DNA of 64,000 bases from Isochrysis galbana (taxonomy: Eukaryota; Haptophyta; Isochrysidales; Isochrysidaceae): assembly GCA_018136815.1 (NCBI GenBank), contig CM030939.1:1678208-1742207 (forward strand), given 5' to 3'. Positions 22,494 to 32,671 of this stretch are shown here, one piece after another. Below the pieces are notes generated by a model. That model had not been told where the DNA came from and did no database searches. It saw only the letters and a program-made list of their open reading frames with translations. A program made the translations under genes and the position numbers. Every line of letters begins with the position of its first letter. Position 1 is the first letter of the stretch.

Positions 22494-23346
22494 CGGCCGT
22501 CCGCTCTCACCCCCGCCTCCCTCCCTCCCTCCCTCCCTTCTCTCTCTCTCTCTCTCTCGTCCCTTCCTCATGGGACTCCTCCCCACTCTCTCTCTCGTCC
22601 CTTCCTCAACGGACTCCTCCCTCCCCTTGAGGTTGTCACCCCACTCTCTTCTCTCTTCCCCCGATGGAAGAGGTCCGTCACCTCTCTCGTGCTCCACGAC
22701 AACCCTCGCCACGAGAAGAGTCTCCCCCATCACCATGAAAGTCCGATTCTCTCCGTATGTCTTCATTCGCGTGCATCGGCACGGTGCTCCTCCTCGAGCC
22801 CCTTTTGAACTCCTGTTCGCCCCTTCACATAATCGGAGGTCGCGACCATCGTGTTCGATCGGAAGCGTGGGCCCTCTTGGGTTGCCGCGAGGGGGGGTCT
22901 CCCTGTCCCAAGTCTAGAGGGAAAAGGGAAAAGGGGTGGGGGGGGGAAGGGACAGTTACGGCCTGTTGGGGCGGGGCAGGGAGCGAATCGACCCGGACGG
23001 CGATTCCGCCCCCCCCCCCCCCCCCCCCCCCCCCTTCCCCTTCCTCCTCCCGAAATCTCCAAAACAGTCAAACCGTTGCCGGTGGGAAGAGGAGCGTTAC
23101 GTCGCGCGACCTCTCTTCGGATACAGATCGCAGCGAAAAATACGTGCGACAACAGAAATCTTGCCGTTGAGCGTGACCCTGCTGGACGCTTCTAAAGAGC
23201 AACCCTGAGTAGCCATCAAGGGGGAGAATCACCAAGGGGGCCAAGGCTTGCTTGCAGCTTGCATCAAGGGGAATGAAAGATTCCCTCACCCAAGAAGTGA
23301 ACCTACTGTCTAGAGTTTTCCATCAGAAGGGGCTCATAGTCCCCAT
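22494..23346. other. Pyrimidine-rich flank, no gene recognised
   Basis: CT- and C-rich sequence with a C-run near 23011-23034, upstream of the Ser-Pro-rich gene. Short frames such as the one at 22757 (MSSFACIGTVLLLE) carry no recognisable domain. Confidence 0.4.
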
Positions 23347-24612
23347 GTGCCTTGTTGTACGCTTAATCAGAATTATCAGAACGTTCATCAAGCAGAAGAC
23401 GAGGGCGGTGCCCCACCCCCACCCTCCGACTCAGAGGGTGGATACGAGCCCTATACCGAGCGCGCCGGCTACAAGCCGATCGCCTCGGTCGTACCCCAGT
23501 CGCCCCTCTCCTCCCGGGATGGAAGCCTCCCAGATGCCCGCAGGGTGCCCGTCCACTCATTTGCCCCCTTCGCCAACGTTCCGCCGCCGATGTCCGCCGC
23601 CTCTCCAGGGCTGAGCGCGGTGGAACTGCGCTGCATGGAAATGATCCAATCCATGGCAGCGCAGTTCACCAAGCAGCTCGCCGCGGTCACCGAGGCGATC
23701 GAGAAGGGTGCCCCCTCTTCACGGGCTGCATCCATCGCCTCCAAACCTGGGGGAGGAGGGCTCGCACAAACTGCAAACTGAAGCGCCACAACCACCCACG
23801 TCGTCGCCTCGACCTCCCCCGAAACCCCCGAAAGCCCCCGAGGGCCGTAAGAGCCATCGCCACCGGCGCCACCGCTCACCGAGCCCCTCGTCGTCTGCGT
23901 CCGATTCGTCGCATTCGTCGCGCCAGGAGTTCCTTCAGTGTTTGCAGGCGTCCAAACCGGCATGCACACCGTCAAAGTGCCACTTGCGCGTTTCTTGCAT
24001 CAGGCTGTTCTTGATGACGTCGAACAACTCGTCTGTTCTTGCATCAGGCTGCTTGCCAGCCGCCACGACGCCTTCTGGCGGCGACCAGGCACGGAACGAG
24101 TCCGCACGCGAACCACCTTTGATGATACGCACATTCTCAGCATCGAACGCAGTGTGCAGAGGACCTTTCGGGAAGTCGTCTTCTTCACCGACAGCCCCGG
24201 GGGCCTCGCATTCAAGGTGTCCTTGACGTGCGACGATCCGGTAAGCACCCATGAGTTGGAGGAGGTCGTCACCACCGCGGACTTTTGCATCCAGCACCCC
24301 CGGCAGCTCTTCTTGGGAGACTGGAAGTACGACTTTGCACGCGCGTGGTCTGCGCCAACCAAGAGCGCGGCCGAAAGCCTCCAGCGAGCGGGGAATCGGG
24401 AGCTCTACACAATTGACATCCATCTTGTGAATCGCACCTCTTTGGCGAGTTATGACGACACTGCGATCGCTCAAGTCATGCTTGCACGCATGCTGAAGCT
24501 CATTCACACGCTTGCGGATGAAGTGATGGTGACTGGGGCGAAATGCGTCCTGGAGTCTCGTGGGGAATCGCTTGCCTTTTGCTTTGCAGCAAACGGCGTT
24601 GAAACCGTGTGA
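23347..24612 (+). pseudogene. Degenerate gag-like or unknown ORF in three frames
   Basis: Coding character passes between frames. First comes SDSEGGYEPYTERAGYKPI with an amphipathic helix (LSAVELRCMEMIQSMAAQF) to a stop at 23781. Then a Ser/Arg/Pro-rich stretch (RKSHRHRRHRSPSPSSS) around 23830-23940, and then a long frame 23938-24612 (REVVFFTDSPGGLAFKVSL, DDTAIAQVMLARMLKLIHT). The last frame's third positions are strongly G/C, arguing for real past coding on the plus strand rather than for the overlapping minus-strand frame. No domain is recognised. The layout (helical, basic, Ser-rich) is gag-like. It could also be a host gene with unseen introns. Confidence 0.35.
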
Positions 24613-24969
24613 AGTCCTTCTTCAGACGTCGCCATCCGCCCGCGGTGTGCTGGCTGGCTATGGGCGTGCAATGGCGGACGTCTGCAGTCTGACGCCCACG
24701 TGGTTGCATTCTTCAACAAGGGCAGCGGGCATGGTTGCATTCTTCAACAAGGGCGGGATGATCGTTCAAGGTGTGACAAAAAAAAGGAACCACGTGGTGG
24801 GTGTGACGAAAAGGGAGAAAATGCAACTGACCTTCGATGCGGAGGCGATATTGAAACGGGAGGCACAAACGAAACACAAGACGTCTTCCGCTTGATGGGT
24901 CCCCGTGTTCCGAGTTAGGGGCGAAGTTAGGGGTCGGTAGAAATTATATACCTAAAAAGCCGGGAGGGG

Positions 24970-25290
24970 CGTGACAAAAAAAAGGAACCTCGAGTTGCAC
25001 CCTCTCGAACAAGGCCGCGGTGTCCTGGGATGGCTTCCGGATGCAATTAATCCGGGCGCTAGAGGGCTCACTGACAGCTGGCGTAGATTGGCCCGACGCG
25101 CTCAACGGTCTTCTTCTCGCGGCGCGCGATCCGAAGCGGGGCCATCCACGCATCATGGCCTACGTGCTAGACGCCGTGCGCGACGCGGTCCTCTGCGCTA
25201 ATCCCTGCTTGCATGCTGATGTGCTGATCGCTAAGTGCGACCAGTCATTTGTGGCTGGCGCTAAGGGATTCGCCAAAGAGACCGCCTCGG
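24970..25290 (+). pseudogene. Unrecognised coding remnant
   Basis: In frame without ATG: SNKAAVSWDGFRMQLIRA, DWPDALNGLLLAARDPKRGH and CLHADVLIAKCDQSFVAGAK. The composition is protein-like with G/C third positions, but it has no domain I know. It may continue the 23347-24612 remnant after the disrupted stretch 24613-24970, which carries a 27-bp duplication (GGTTGCATTCTTCAACAAGG) and a repeated GTGACAAAAAAAAGGAACC. Confidence 0.3.
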
Positions 25291-25574
25291 CAGAGGGCTT
25301 TCTCTTCCTTGTTTCCTTCCTTCTGTGTTTTCCCCGCCCAAGTGGAGAAAGATACGTTAGTGTGGAGGAATGTTGGGTGAAAGTCAAGTGTGCGTGTCTC
25401 GGATTGTTGTCGGACTCATCGGATTGGTACCCTGTCGGCCTCTGTCGCCCTCGTCCCTCGTCCCAGTCGCTCCTCGCTCCCTCGTTTTCGCTCTCGCTCT
25501 CGCTCAGTCGTAACCAGCAATCTTACAACACCAACCAAATCCACTCACTCACCCACTCACCCTCGCTATCCGCT

Positions 25575-25877
25575 ATGTCCGCTCCGTCCTCGCGCTCGCC
25601 CTCGCCACTGCCCGCCATCCATCTTCCAACCATGGAAGATGGCCTGCCCGTCCCGCCCGCCAATGGCCAAAATGCCGTGCCTGCCGCCGCCTACCTTCCG
25701 TCCCGTTCGGTCCCTCCTGTTCCATCCATAACCTCCAATCCGTCAGGAGGGAGCCCTTCACCCTTCAGCTCGAGGCCATCAACGAGGTCCAAGGAACATC
25801 CCGACACTCGGTGGGTCAAGAGGGTGCTTCCGCCTCCTCGCAACGTAGCGCCGCTCCACGCACGTGTGTCTAACTAG
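25575..25877 (+). CDS. Short Ser/Pro-rich ORF, possible gag start
   Basis: An ATG at 25575 after a plausible leader opens MSAPSSRSPSPLPAIHLP and runs about 100 residues, ending RNVAPLHARVSN. It is low in structure and Pro/Ser-rich. It may be the truncated start of a retroelement polyprotein; I cannot identify it. The upstream in-frame sequence belongs to the preceding remnant. Confidence 0.3.
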   Translation: MSAPSSRSPSPLPAIHLPTMEDGLPVPPANGQNAVPAAAYLPSRSVPPVPSITSNPSGGSPSPFSSRPSTRSKEHPDTRWVKRVLPPPRNVAPLHARVSN

Positions 25878-26143
25878 ATGCCTTTCGGCGTTGTTCTAGT
25901 GAACGTCGGAGAGAGCTGAGTCTATTCTTCAGGCTTTGCTGCTTCGACAGATGCCCCGCCCCACCGCAACTTGTGTACAAGCCAAATATGTCATTGAAGG
26001 CGAAGCTCACGAAGCGTGATGTATATGAATCATGCGATCCCAAAGCAACAACATGCACAACAAGACTAAGAAGCCCCCTAACGGTGGAGGGCGTCTCCTT
26101 CAACCACAAGAGAGGCAAGTATGCGATGCTACCACTATACTAC

Positions 26144-26301
26144 GGATCACTGATGCGGAGCTTGTGTTGGAGCCACCCAGGCAAGAGAAGAGAGCAGTCA
26201 GGGTTCATGTTCCCTGTATGCCGGATCACTGATGCGGAGCTTGTGTTGGAGCCACCCGGGCAAGAGAAGAGAGCAGTCGAGGTTCATGTTCCCTGTATGG
26301 C
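26144..26301. repeat. 79-bp tandem duplication at an exon end
   Basis: Two units at 26144-26222 and 26223-26301 share GGATCACTGATGCGGAGCTT, GTGTTGGAGCCACCC, AAGAGAAGAGAGCAGTC and GTTCATGTTCCCTGTATG with very few changes. It overlaps the end of the exostosin reading frame (stop at 26198). Since 79 is not a multiple of 3, it changes the C-terminus. Confidence 0.9.
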
Positions 26302-29300
26302 GGATCGCTCTCACGCACAATTGATGCATAGTTACAATGAATGCTGCTGCAGGGACCCCCTCACTCTTCGTGTTGTTGAGAGAAGGGAGAGCCGACGTCG
26401 AGGTAGTGCGTTCCCTGCCGCCACCACTATCCGACGTGTAACGACGAAACGGCCACAGAAAGAGAGGCCGGTATGCAAGAGCACCTTGATGCTTTTCTTC
26501 CATCTCTGCGTCGCTAATAGCCTGTGGTGGTCAGCAAGAGAAGGAAAGAAATGAGTATATGACAACTCTTGGCCGAGACGAGGACCAACATTGTTATATG
26601 CGTACACCCAGAGCATGGGCAATGAACCAGAGCCCTCCAACATGCTTTGAGCACGCCACCTGCAACCGAGTTGGGAGTGACCGGAGGCCAAATTTGTCAA
26701 CATCCATAATGGAAAATGTGTCGTACGGAATGATATCATTCCACCTGCAGATGCGAGTTGCAGATTGCAATAATCCCTGAGCAACGCTTTGTCTCGTGAA
26801 GAAAGGAGGGGGGGGCTTGGCGAACCCCACATGTAAGGGCTTGCATATCGACAGGGACTGTTGGGAACCAGCGCTTGCTTTTGCCGCATCACTGCGGCAT
26901 TCACGATCAAGTTGGACGCTTGGGTGCACCGAGGCTTCGAAGGGTTTTGACCTCACCAAGGTGCAACAGCGGACGATGGCAGGAGTGGTATGCAACCTGC
27001 GGCAATCGCCCACGCGAGACGCACTCCCCAACCCTGCCCGAGGGCGGCCAAACAGACGCGGGACTGCGACCAATCTGTCACATAGGTAGCCGACCGATGC
27101 ATGATCTTGTGGCCGGGAAGATGCCGAAGGTGCCGCCATGCAAGCTGCCTAGCGCCCTCAGAATACGCAATCTACGAAGCATACCGAATTGGCAAGGGAG
27201 CACGCTTTATCGCAAGTATACGTCGAAGAACTAGAAGGGCGCAAACACTGAAAGCAATATTGTCGCCATTCGCCACAAACTCGCAAGCCGTAGCCGCACT
27301 GGGTCCTTCGCAAAGCAAGCGCACCCTGCCCAGCTCATCATCGCTCGCTCGGTTGAAGCCCTCGCTATTGGAACCTGGAACGGATCCAACAAAGTAAAAC
27401 TTTATGGGCCTTTCCATCATGGGGCGCATCCCAGCCGCTAAGAAGGCTGCGCTTGCGGCGGTCGGCACGGCGGGAGGTACAGCGATGTCTTTTGTAGCGT
27501 TTCCGCATCGACGGTGGGGTAAAAGGGATCGGAGCATGGCTGCAGATTCATTGAAACGAAAGTAGTGTGCGACCTGCAAGGCCATAGCAACATAGGTGGG
27601 CATGGTTGCGAGGTCTATGGGTAAGATAGGTGGTGTGGTGTGGTGGCGCAGAGGAGAGGCGTAGGTGAATGTAGATATGGTGCGATGAGAATATCCCGCA
27701 GCTCGACTGCCCAAGCAGCGAGCCTTCTGCATGCGTCCTCAGGTTGTACATATCTTCCGCATGGTGGCCCGCCATCCTCAGAAAAGCGACGGGTATTGCA
27801 CACCAGGATGCCGCGTTGCACTCCATTTCGCATCGTCGATAGGTCACATCCACCGGCATCGCCAACATTCCACCATATATGATCGGTACCGTGACGGCGC
27901 AGCCACCATCGTGACGTTGACGGGTGGCTTTCGAGCATCGCGACCGCGTGCTTGTAGTATCTGTTGAAAGGGGTCGAGGAGTGTGTGATGAACCCCTACA
28001 GTTGAAAATCCTTTGAGATCATGCAGGTGATCGGTACAGATCGCTCACGCTATGAGCAACCGAGCCCACGCGTACGGATGGGCAGCTCGTTAGGTGATCT
28101 GAATGTGGGAAAGAGCTAGCGCACAAGGCACACAGCACGAGCCGACGTACAGCACTAAAAAGCTCACGCTCATGCAACATTGAGTAGTCCGCGGGATCAT
28201 CCCTCGATACAATAGTGCGCGTCTTTGGTGGTGTTTGTATGTGTGCCGCAGACCTTTCGGCCTCACAATCTGGTTCCCTTGATTTCTCGGCACTTACCCC
28301 GGGAGGAATTCTACGTTCGTGCCGAAGGCGGGCAGCAGCAACAGATGGGCAGAAGATGGATCTGGAGTCAGCATGTTTCGAGTGTGAAGCAAACTTATCG
28401 CTTCCACATGCGCATCAACAACGCCTGTGTCGTGTTCATGCCGGTCACCAAAGCCCTTGTGACGACCATTGTGGCCTCGCGCTCTCTTGCTTTGAGAAGC
28501 ACCGACCGCCCTTGAGCCCGTCTCCAGCTCTGAGCCGGATGCAGCTAGAGCTAGGAGTTCGTCCAGAAAAATGTGCATGGTTGCAAAGATCTCGTCGTCA
28601 TCCGCTCCGGAAGTCTGGCGTCGAGTCCAAAGCGGTGGTGTGTCATACACGTGAACACGCAACAAGCTGTCATTTTCCACCTCAGGTGCCCTTTGCGATC
28701 CGCTCGATGCCTTATCTCCAGGGCCGCCTGTTGTCTCGTGAGGCCAAGAATATGCGCACCCGGGACCAAAGAATCCAATATCACACTGGCAGAAGCCATC
28801 CACGCACTGTCCACGCCCTCCACATCCGTTCCAGCACCATGCATAGTTTGTTGGTATCTCACAGGCATTGCCTTTGTACCACGGGTCACACCTGCAGATG
28901 GTGGTAGCATCACTTCTTCTTAGCGAACTATCAGTGGAGGGCTTGGAAGGGCGAACCAAGACACAGCCTCCTCGCCCAGAGCATCCAAGTGGGCAGCGAG
29001 AAAGTGGTACGAAATGCCCACCACGCCTATCGCGGAGTGCTAACTCTCGGGTAGAGAGCTCGAGTTCTCTTGACTCGTCCCAAGATCCAACAGCGCCCCT
29101 GCGCCGTCCAGTACCTGCCTCCCAGATCGAGTCCTCCGGCACTTCTATCCTCGCGAAATAGCGTGTACCGAGCGCTTCCTCTGCCGGCACATCGGAGAGT
29201 GGCTCGACGCCGGCGGCAAGTGTGAAGCAGAAGCGCGGCAGATGTCCAATGAAAGCTCCTTCCCGCGCGCATTGCGCAAGGCAGTCGCAGTGCAGCGGCC

Positions 29301-29475
29301 GCTCGACCGTGCAAGGCGCAAACGAAGGCTTACTTGCCGCCGCATCCTCCAACGAGGGAGTCCGACACGCAGGAAGCACGAACTGCTCACAGCGGAAGCC
29401 ACCGAAGCCTATGGGGCAGGTGCAGCTCGACGACAGAGGGTTGAAGTTGCCTCCATGCAGGCATATGGTGGCCAT
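26198..29475 (-). CDS. EGF-like plus exostosin (GT47) glycosyltransferase, multi-exon
   Basis: Exon 1 is 29475-28298 (donor GGGGTAAGT). It carries three EGF-like units (CTCPIGFGGFRCE; CSGRGGC to CRCDPWYKGNACE; CGGRGQCVDGFCQCDIGFFG) and the exostosin start LLRVHVYDTPP to SAHLLLLPAFGT. Exon 2 starts at 27960 after AACAG, phase-correct, with YYKHAVAMLES and RRHGTDHIWW, the G-x-DH signature. Later exons are recognisable though their edges are not fixed: CGNATKDIAVPPAVP to KFYFVGSV (about 27510-27380), SRVCLAALGQGWGVRLAWAI (about 27070-26990) and DIIPYDTFSIMDVDKFGLRS (about 26735-26660). The last exon is 26521-26198 with YRPLFLWPF. Likely a Golgi glycosyltransferase acting on wall or scale polysaccharide. 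No signal or anchor segment precedes the first EGF, and no ATG lies upstream for 280 bp, so the N-terminus is uncertain. Confidence 0.8.
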
Positions 29476-30094
29476 CTCCGAAGACGCTAGGGAAGGGCAA
29501 ATTGGAGAGCGTTGGTAGAGTGCTCAGTGTAGAGAGACGCACAGTGACGGGCGCAGAGCTGCGCCACCGAGGGAGACGAGTGGGAGAGCGCGGGAAGAGG
29601 ACGGGACGGGGCTGGACGCAACAGCGGGGGAGGGGGAGGGGGGGGGGATTTTAAGTGTAGGTCGCTGCCGGGGCGTGGAGCCGTTCCCCCTCCGCCCGCG
29701 GAGACTCTCTCTAGCGTCGGCGAGCTGCTGATGATGTCAGCGGGAGCGCAGAAAGGCGAGTGTTAAGGCCAGGTAGTAGATACTTTTACAGGTTTTTCTG
29801 CAAGTTTGGGTGGCTGCTCGAGCTCGTCAGAAATTTGGGCCCTCTCTACAAGTGGGCTGCAAGTTTGGGGGCGTGGCGCCCTCTCTCTATCAGTATAACC
29901 CCTTAACTATTAACTAAGACTAAAACCGCAAAAAACCCTCTCTACGCGGTATAATACCCGTATATGGTCATGTTCCCAGCCGACTTTTTCCAAAAAAAAT
30001 GACGGTCATACATTTACATACAGCATAAACAGGACGTTTTTATCACACAAACTGGGCTCGTCATGAGATCCGCGACAAAAAAGCCCGCGGCGGA
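29476..30094. other. Intergenic, between exostosin gene and a DNA element
   Basis: Probable promoter and 5' UTR of the exostosin gene (with a G-run near 29630-29650), followed by AT-richer sequence. No gene seen. Confidence 0.4.
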
Positions 30095-30096
30095 TA

Positions 30097-30991
30097 GGGC
30101 CTGACATGAGTTGCTCGCTAGGACCCCCAAAGTTGCTCGCAAAAGCAAAAGTTGCTCAATATGGGTCAAAAGAGACGCTAAGTTGCTCGCCAAGTTGCTC
30201 GAAGTTGCTCAAAGACGCTCTCGCTCATTGCGCCCTTGGCTCCCCCTCGCTGAGGCGAGAAGCGCTCAATCACCATCACCCACCGCATGGAAAAGCGTTC
30301 AATCACCATCAGCCTACACGTGGAACGCGCTCAATCACCATCACCCCCACCGCATGGAAAAAGCGTTCAATCACCATCAGCCTACACGTGGAACGCGTTC
30401 AATCACCATCACCTCCATGGGGATAATTGAACGCTTTTGGTCTTGTCGCAATGCGCTAGCTAGCTAGCTAGCAGGTACGCCAGTGCGCGGCGGTTGTCGG
30501 CGTGGCCGTCGGTCGTCATTATGTCATTGTCCAACTAAGCTTATACTTAGTTCGCCCATGGGGGGGCACGAGCCCCCCCCATGCCCCCCCCGTCTCCACT
30601 CCTCCCTTGCCGTGGGGGAGGATCCACCCATCATCCTCTTGGCATGCTCTATGGCTCCCGGATGGGACGAAAGGTCTCAGGTCGTCAGGTTTTGGAGACC
30701 TTCGACTGACGAAAGGACCTTTGAAAGCCTTTCATCAGGTAAAAAAATACTCCAAGCTAGCGTTAAATGTCTATAAGAATAGTAAGTAGATATAACATAT
30801 TAGTATTAGCTAACTAATCATCATCATCCTCAGGTTCTTCTGTGACCATCTCGAACTCCCATGGCAACACATCGTTAGTTGCTCGATGTTGCTCAATGTT
30901 GCTTGTAGCCCCTGAAGTTGCTCGTGAGTTGCTCGCACGCTCAAACACCCCAAAGTTGCTCGGAAAGATGCCGGCAACTCTTGTCAGGCCC
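30097..30991. mobile_element. Non-autonomous TA-flanked DNA element with GTTGCTC repeats
   Basis: 895 bp between TA dinucleotides (30095-30096 and 30992-30993). The terminal inverted repeats are GGGCCTGACATGAGTTGC and, reversed, GGGCCTGACAAGAGTTGC (17/18). Direct GTTGCTC-type units cluster at the left end (six copies, 30108-30215) and the right end (six, one of them variant, 30875-30962), as subterminal transposase-binding repeats often do. No ORF of note. It contains the 30262-30434 array and hairpins near 30538 and 30557. TA flanks suggest a Tc1/mariner- or IS630/Harbinger-like mover; the family is unknown. Confidence 0.7.
30262..30434. repeat. Alternating tandem repeat GCG(T/C)TCAATCACCATCA
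   Basis: Five units start at 30262, 30295, 30327, 30363 and 30395. They alternate between a CCGCATGGAAAA spacer and a GCCTACACGTGGAAC spacer, giving a dimer of about 65-68 bp. An inverted ATTGAACGC closes the array at 30426-30434. One related unit lies at 7972. Confidence 0.85.
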
Positions 30992-30997
30992 TAGCGG
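30980..30997. repeat. Left 18-bp target-site duplication of the LINE
   Basis: CTTGTCAGGCCCTAGCGG, identical to 37300-37317. It includes the last bases of the DNA element's right inverted repeat and the adjoining TA. Confidence 0.9.
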
Positions 30998-31021
30998 AAA
31001 ACTATTGTTATAGTTTTAGCG

Positions 31022-32671
31022 ATGGAGCGCGCGCCGACCGCTCCCACCTCCCAGCCCCCCGCCGTCACGACGCCCCAACGGGGCCGCCCCAAACCGCCGG
31101 AGCCCAAGCGCCCACAGGCCGCCGCGCCGCCTGACAACGACGTCGAGATGACGGCACCGCCCTCGCCTCCCAAGCTGCCACAGAACCAGGGAACAGGCAG
31201 AGTCCTGTTCCCTGGTGACAACCAGACCCAGGGCAAAGCCCTGCCACCCAACCCCTCCGCTCCTCCACCAACTCAAGGACTCCCCATGGGAGGTGGCAGC
31301 TCTGCTGCCACCCCCATGGCGGCCACTCCTACCATCAGTGCACCCCTCGGGGGCGCGCACTTAACACAACAATCCATTTTGGGGGCCTTTGCGCCCTCAA
31401 ACCAACAACCAACTCAAGCGACCAGGACATACGCGCAAGCTGCGCATGGACACAAAGGGAAGGATACAGCCCAGCAAGCCCAGCAGCCACAAGCCCAACA
31501 ACCACAGCAGCCGTCGCGCAAGCGGGCGGATCCCCAATCGGATCCAAAGCCGACTCTCCACAACACCACCCCATTTGCTTCTCCTCCACCTGATGAGGAA
31601 GAGGAGCCCGAAGACACGCCTTTTTACATCCAGCTAGCTCAGCTAGCTGATGACAAAAAGGACATCAAGAGCGAGGATGTCGCCACCTTCATGAAATTCC
31701 TCCTCTCTAGGCTGGAAGGCCTAGACGCAACTCCAGACGGCATGGACAAAGGCCGCAAAGGCCCTTGGATTTTCTATGTTGATGAAGACGCACACGATCA
31801 ATTCAAGGCCGCATACGGAGACAAAGTTAACACGGCACTCTCGGGAGTCCCGCATGAATTTGGAATCACCTATGGTGCGTTAATCGACTCGGCCCCTCGA
31901 AAGTCGAGCGCTATCCGGTCCTCCCTAAAAGAGGTGGCGACCTACATTGTTTTTCGCATCTTTGATCCGATCAAGGCTTTTAAGACCAAGACTAGGCACT
32001 TGGCTAACTCACTCGAGCGCGAGGGATTCCACGTGCTAAGGGGCAACCAACAGCGAGCCAAAACCTCACTCGAAGGTATCACGAAAGTTGAGTCCGGCAA
32101 GCGTCCCATCTGGCACTTTTATGTTTACACGGACACGTCTGCCTTAGGGCACCGCTTCCCTCGCAACTTTCATGTGACTCTCGATGACGGAGAAAATTTC
32201 AACTTGGACTATGCGGTCCGATCATCGGTGGAATGTGTGACTCCTGAAGGGGAGTTAGCCATCCATGGAGCCCCCGGAGGCTGCAAAGGATACGACAAGC
32301 CGTGGGCTATCTCATTTCTTCGTAAAAACCAAGTTAGCTTTCGCCAATGCACGTGCGAACAAGATAAGGCGAAAGCGGAACAACGAAAGCGCCAAAGGGA
32401 CGCAAGTAACGCCATGGACTACAGGGCCCTCATGGGCCTTGGTGCGGCGGCGCCATGCCGCCGATTCATGGCGGGCGAATGCAAAAACAACCGCATGAAA
32501 GGACGTCAAATAGTCCAATGCTCCTCCAGCCACGACATCCCCGGATGTTGGGTAAAGGACCCCACCACGGGCAAACAAACTTGTATGGTCAAATGCAATC
32601 TTAAACCTAATAAGGCTTATCCAGGGTACTGCGTGAACGGAGTTAGTTGCCTCTACCGTCATGGTGAATAG
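31022..32671 (+). CDS. LINE ORF1 protein with C-terminal CCCH zinc fingers
   Basis: 549 residues from the ATG 24 bp inside the element. The first ~190 residues are Pro/Gln-rich and disordered (MERAPTAPTSQ, QQAQQPQAQQPQQPS). The middle is folded, with an IFYVDEDAHDQFKAAY and VATYIVFRIFDP core and a WHFYVYTDT block, plausibly an RNA-binding domain. The C-terminus has two cysteine-histidine clusters, CRRFMAGECKNN to CSSSHD and CNLKPNKAYPGYC to CLYRH, the second close to a C-x(n)-C-x5-C-x3-H finger. ORF1 proteins usually coat LINE RNA, and CCHC knuckles are commoner than CCCH. The stop at 32669-32671 lies inside the ORF2 start region, an 11-base overlap. Confidence 0.85.
   Translation: MERAPTAPTSQPPAVTTPQRGRPKPPEPKRPQAAAPPDNDVEMTAPPSPPKLPQNQGTGRVLFPGDNQTQGKALPPNPSAPPPTQGLPMGGGSSAATPMAATPTISAPLGGAHLTQQSILGAFAPSNQQPTQATRTYAQAAHGHKGKDTAQQAQQPQAQQPQQPSRKRADPQSDPKPTLHNTTPFASPPPDEEEEPEDTPFYIQLAQLADDKKDIKSEDVATFMKFLLSRLEGLDATPDGMDKGRKGPWIFYVDEDAHDQFKAAYGDKVNTALSGVPHEFGITYGALIDSAPRKSSAIRSSLKEVATYIVFRIFDPIKAFKTKTRHLANSLEREGFHVLRGNQQRAKTSLEGITKVESGKRPIWHFYVYTDTSALGHRFPRNFHVTLDDGENFNLDYAVRSSVECVTPEGELAIHGAPGGCKGYDKPWAISFLRKNQVSFRQCTCEQDKAKAEQRKRQRDASNAMDYRALMGLGAAAPCRRFMAGECKNNRMKGRQIVQCSSSHDIPGCWVKDPTTGKQTCMVKCNLKPNKAYPGYCVNGVSCLYRHGE

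Noticed and set aside
23935-24507. Minus-strand frame of 190 residues
   Set aside because: The overlapping plus-strand frame has clearly higher G/C at third positions; the minus frame would have it at first positions.
27050-27065. GGGCGGCCAAACA match to the TA-flanked element end
   Set aside because: It lies inside the exostosin exon coding SRVCLAALG, has no TA flank on the left and no partner; a chance match.
30530-30585. Possible terminator-like hairpins (AACTAAG/CTTAGTT and a G-run/C-run stem)
   Set aside because: Real inverted repeats, but inside a DNA element with no upstream gene, so a terminator role has no support.
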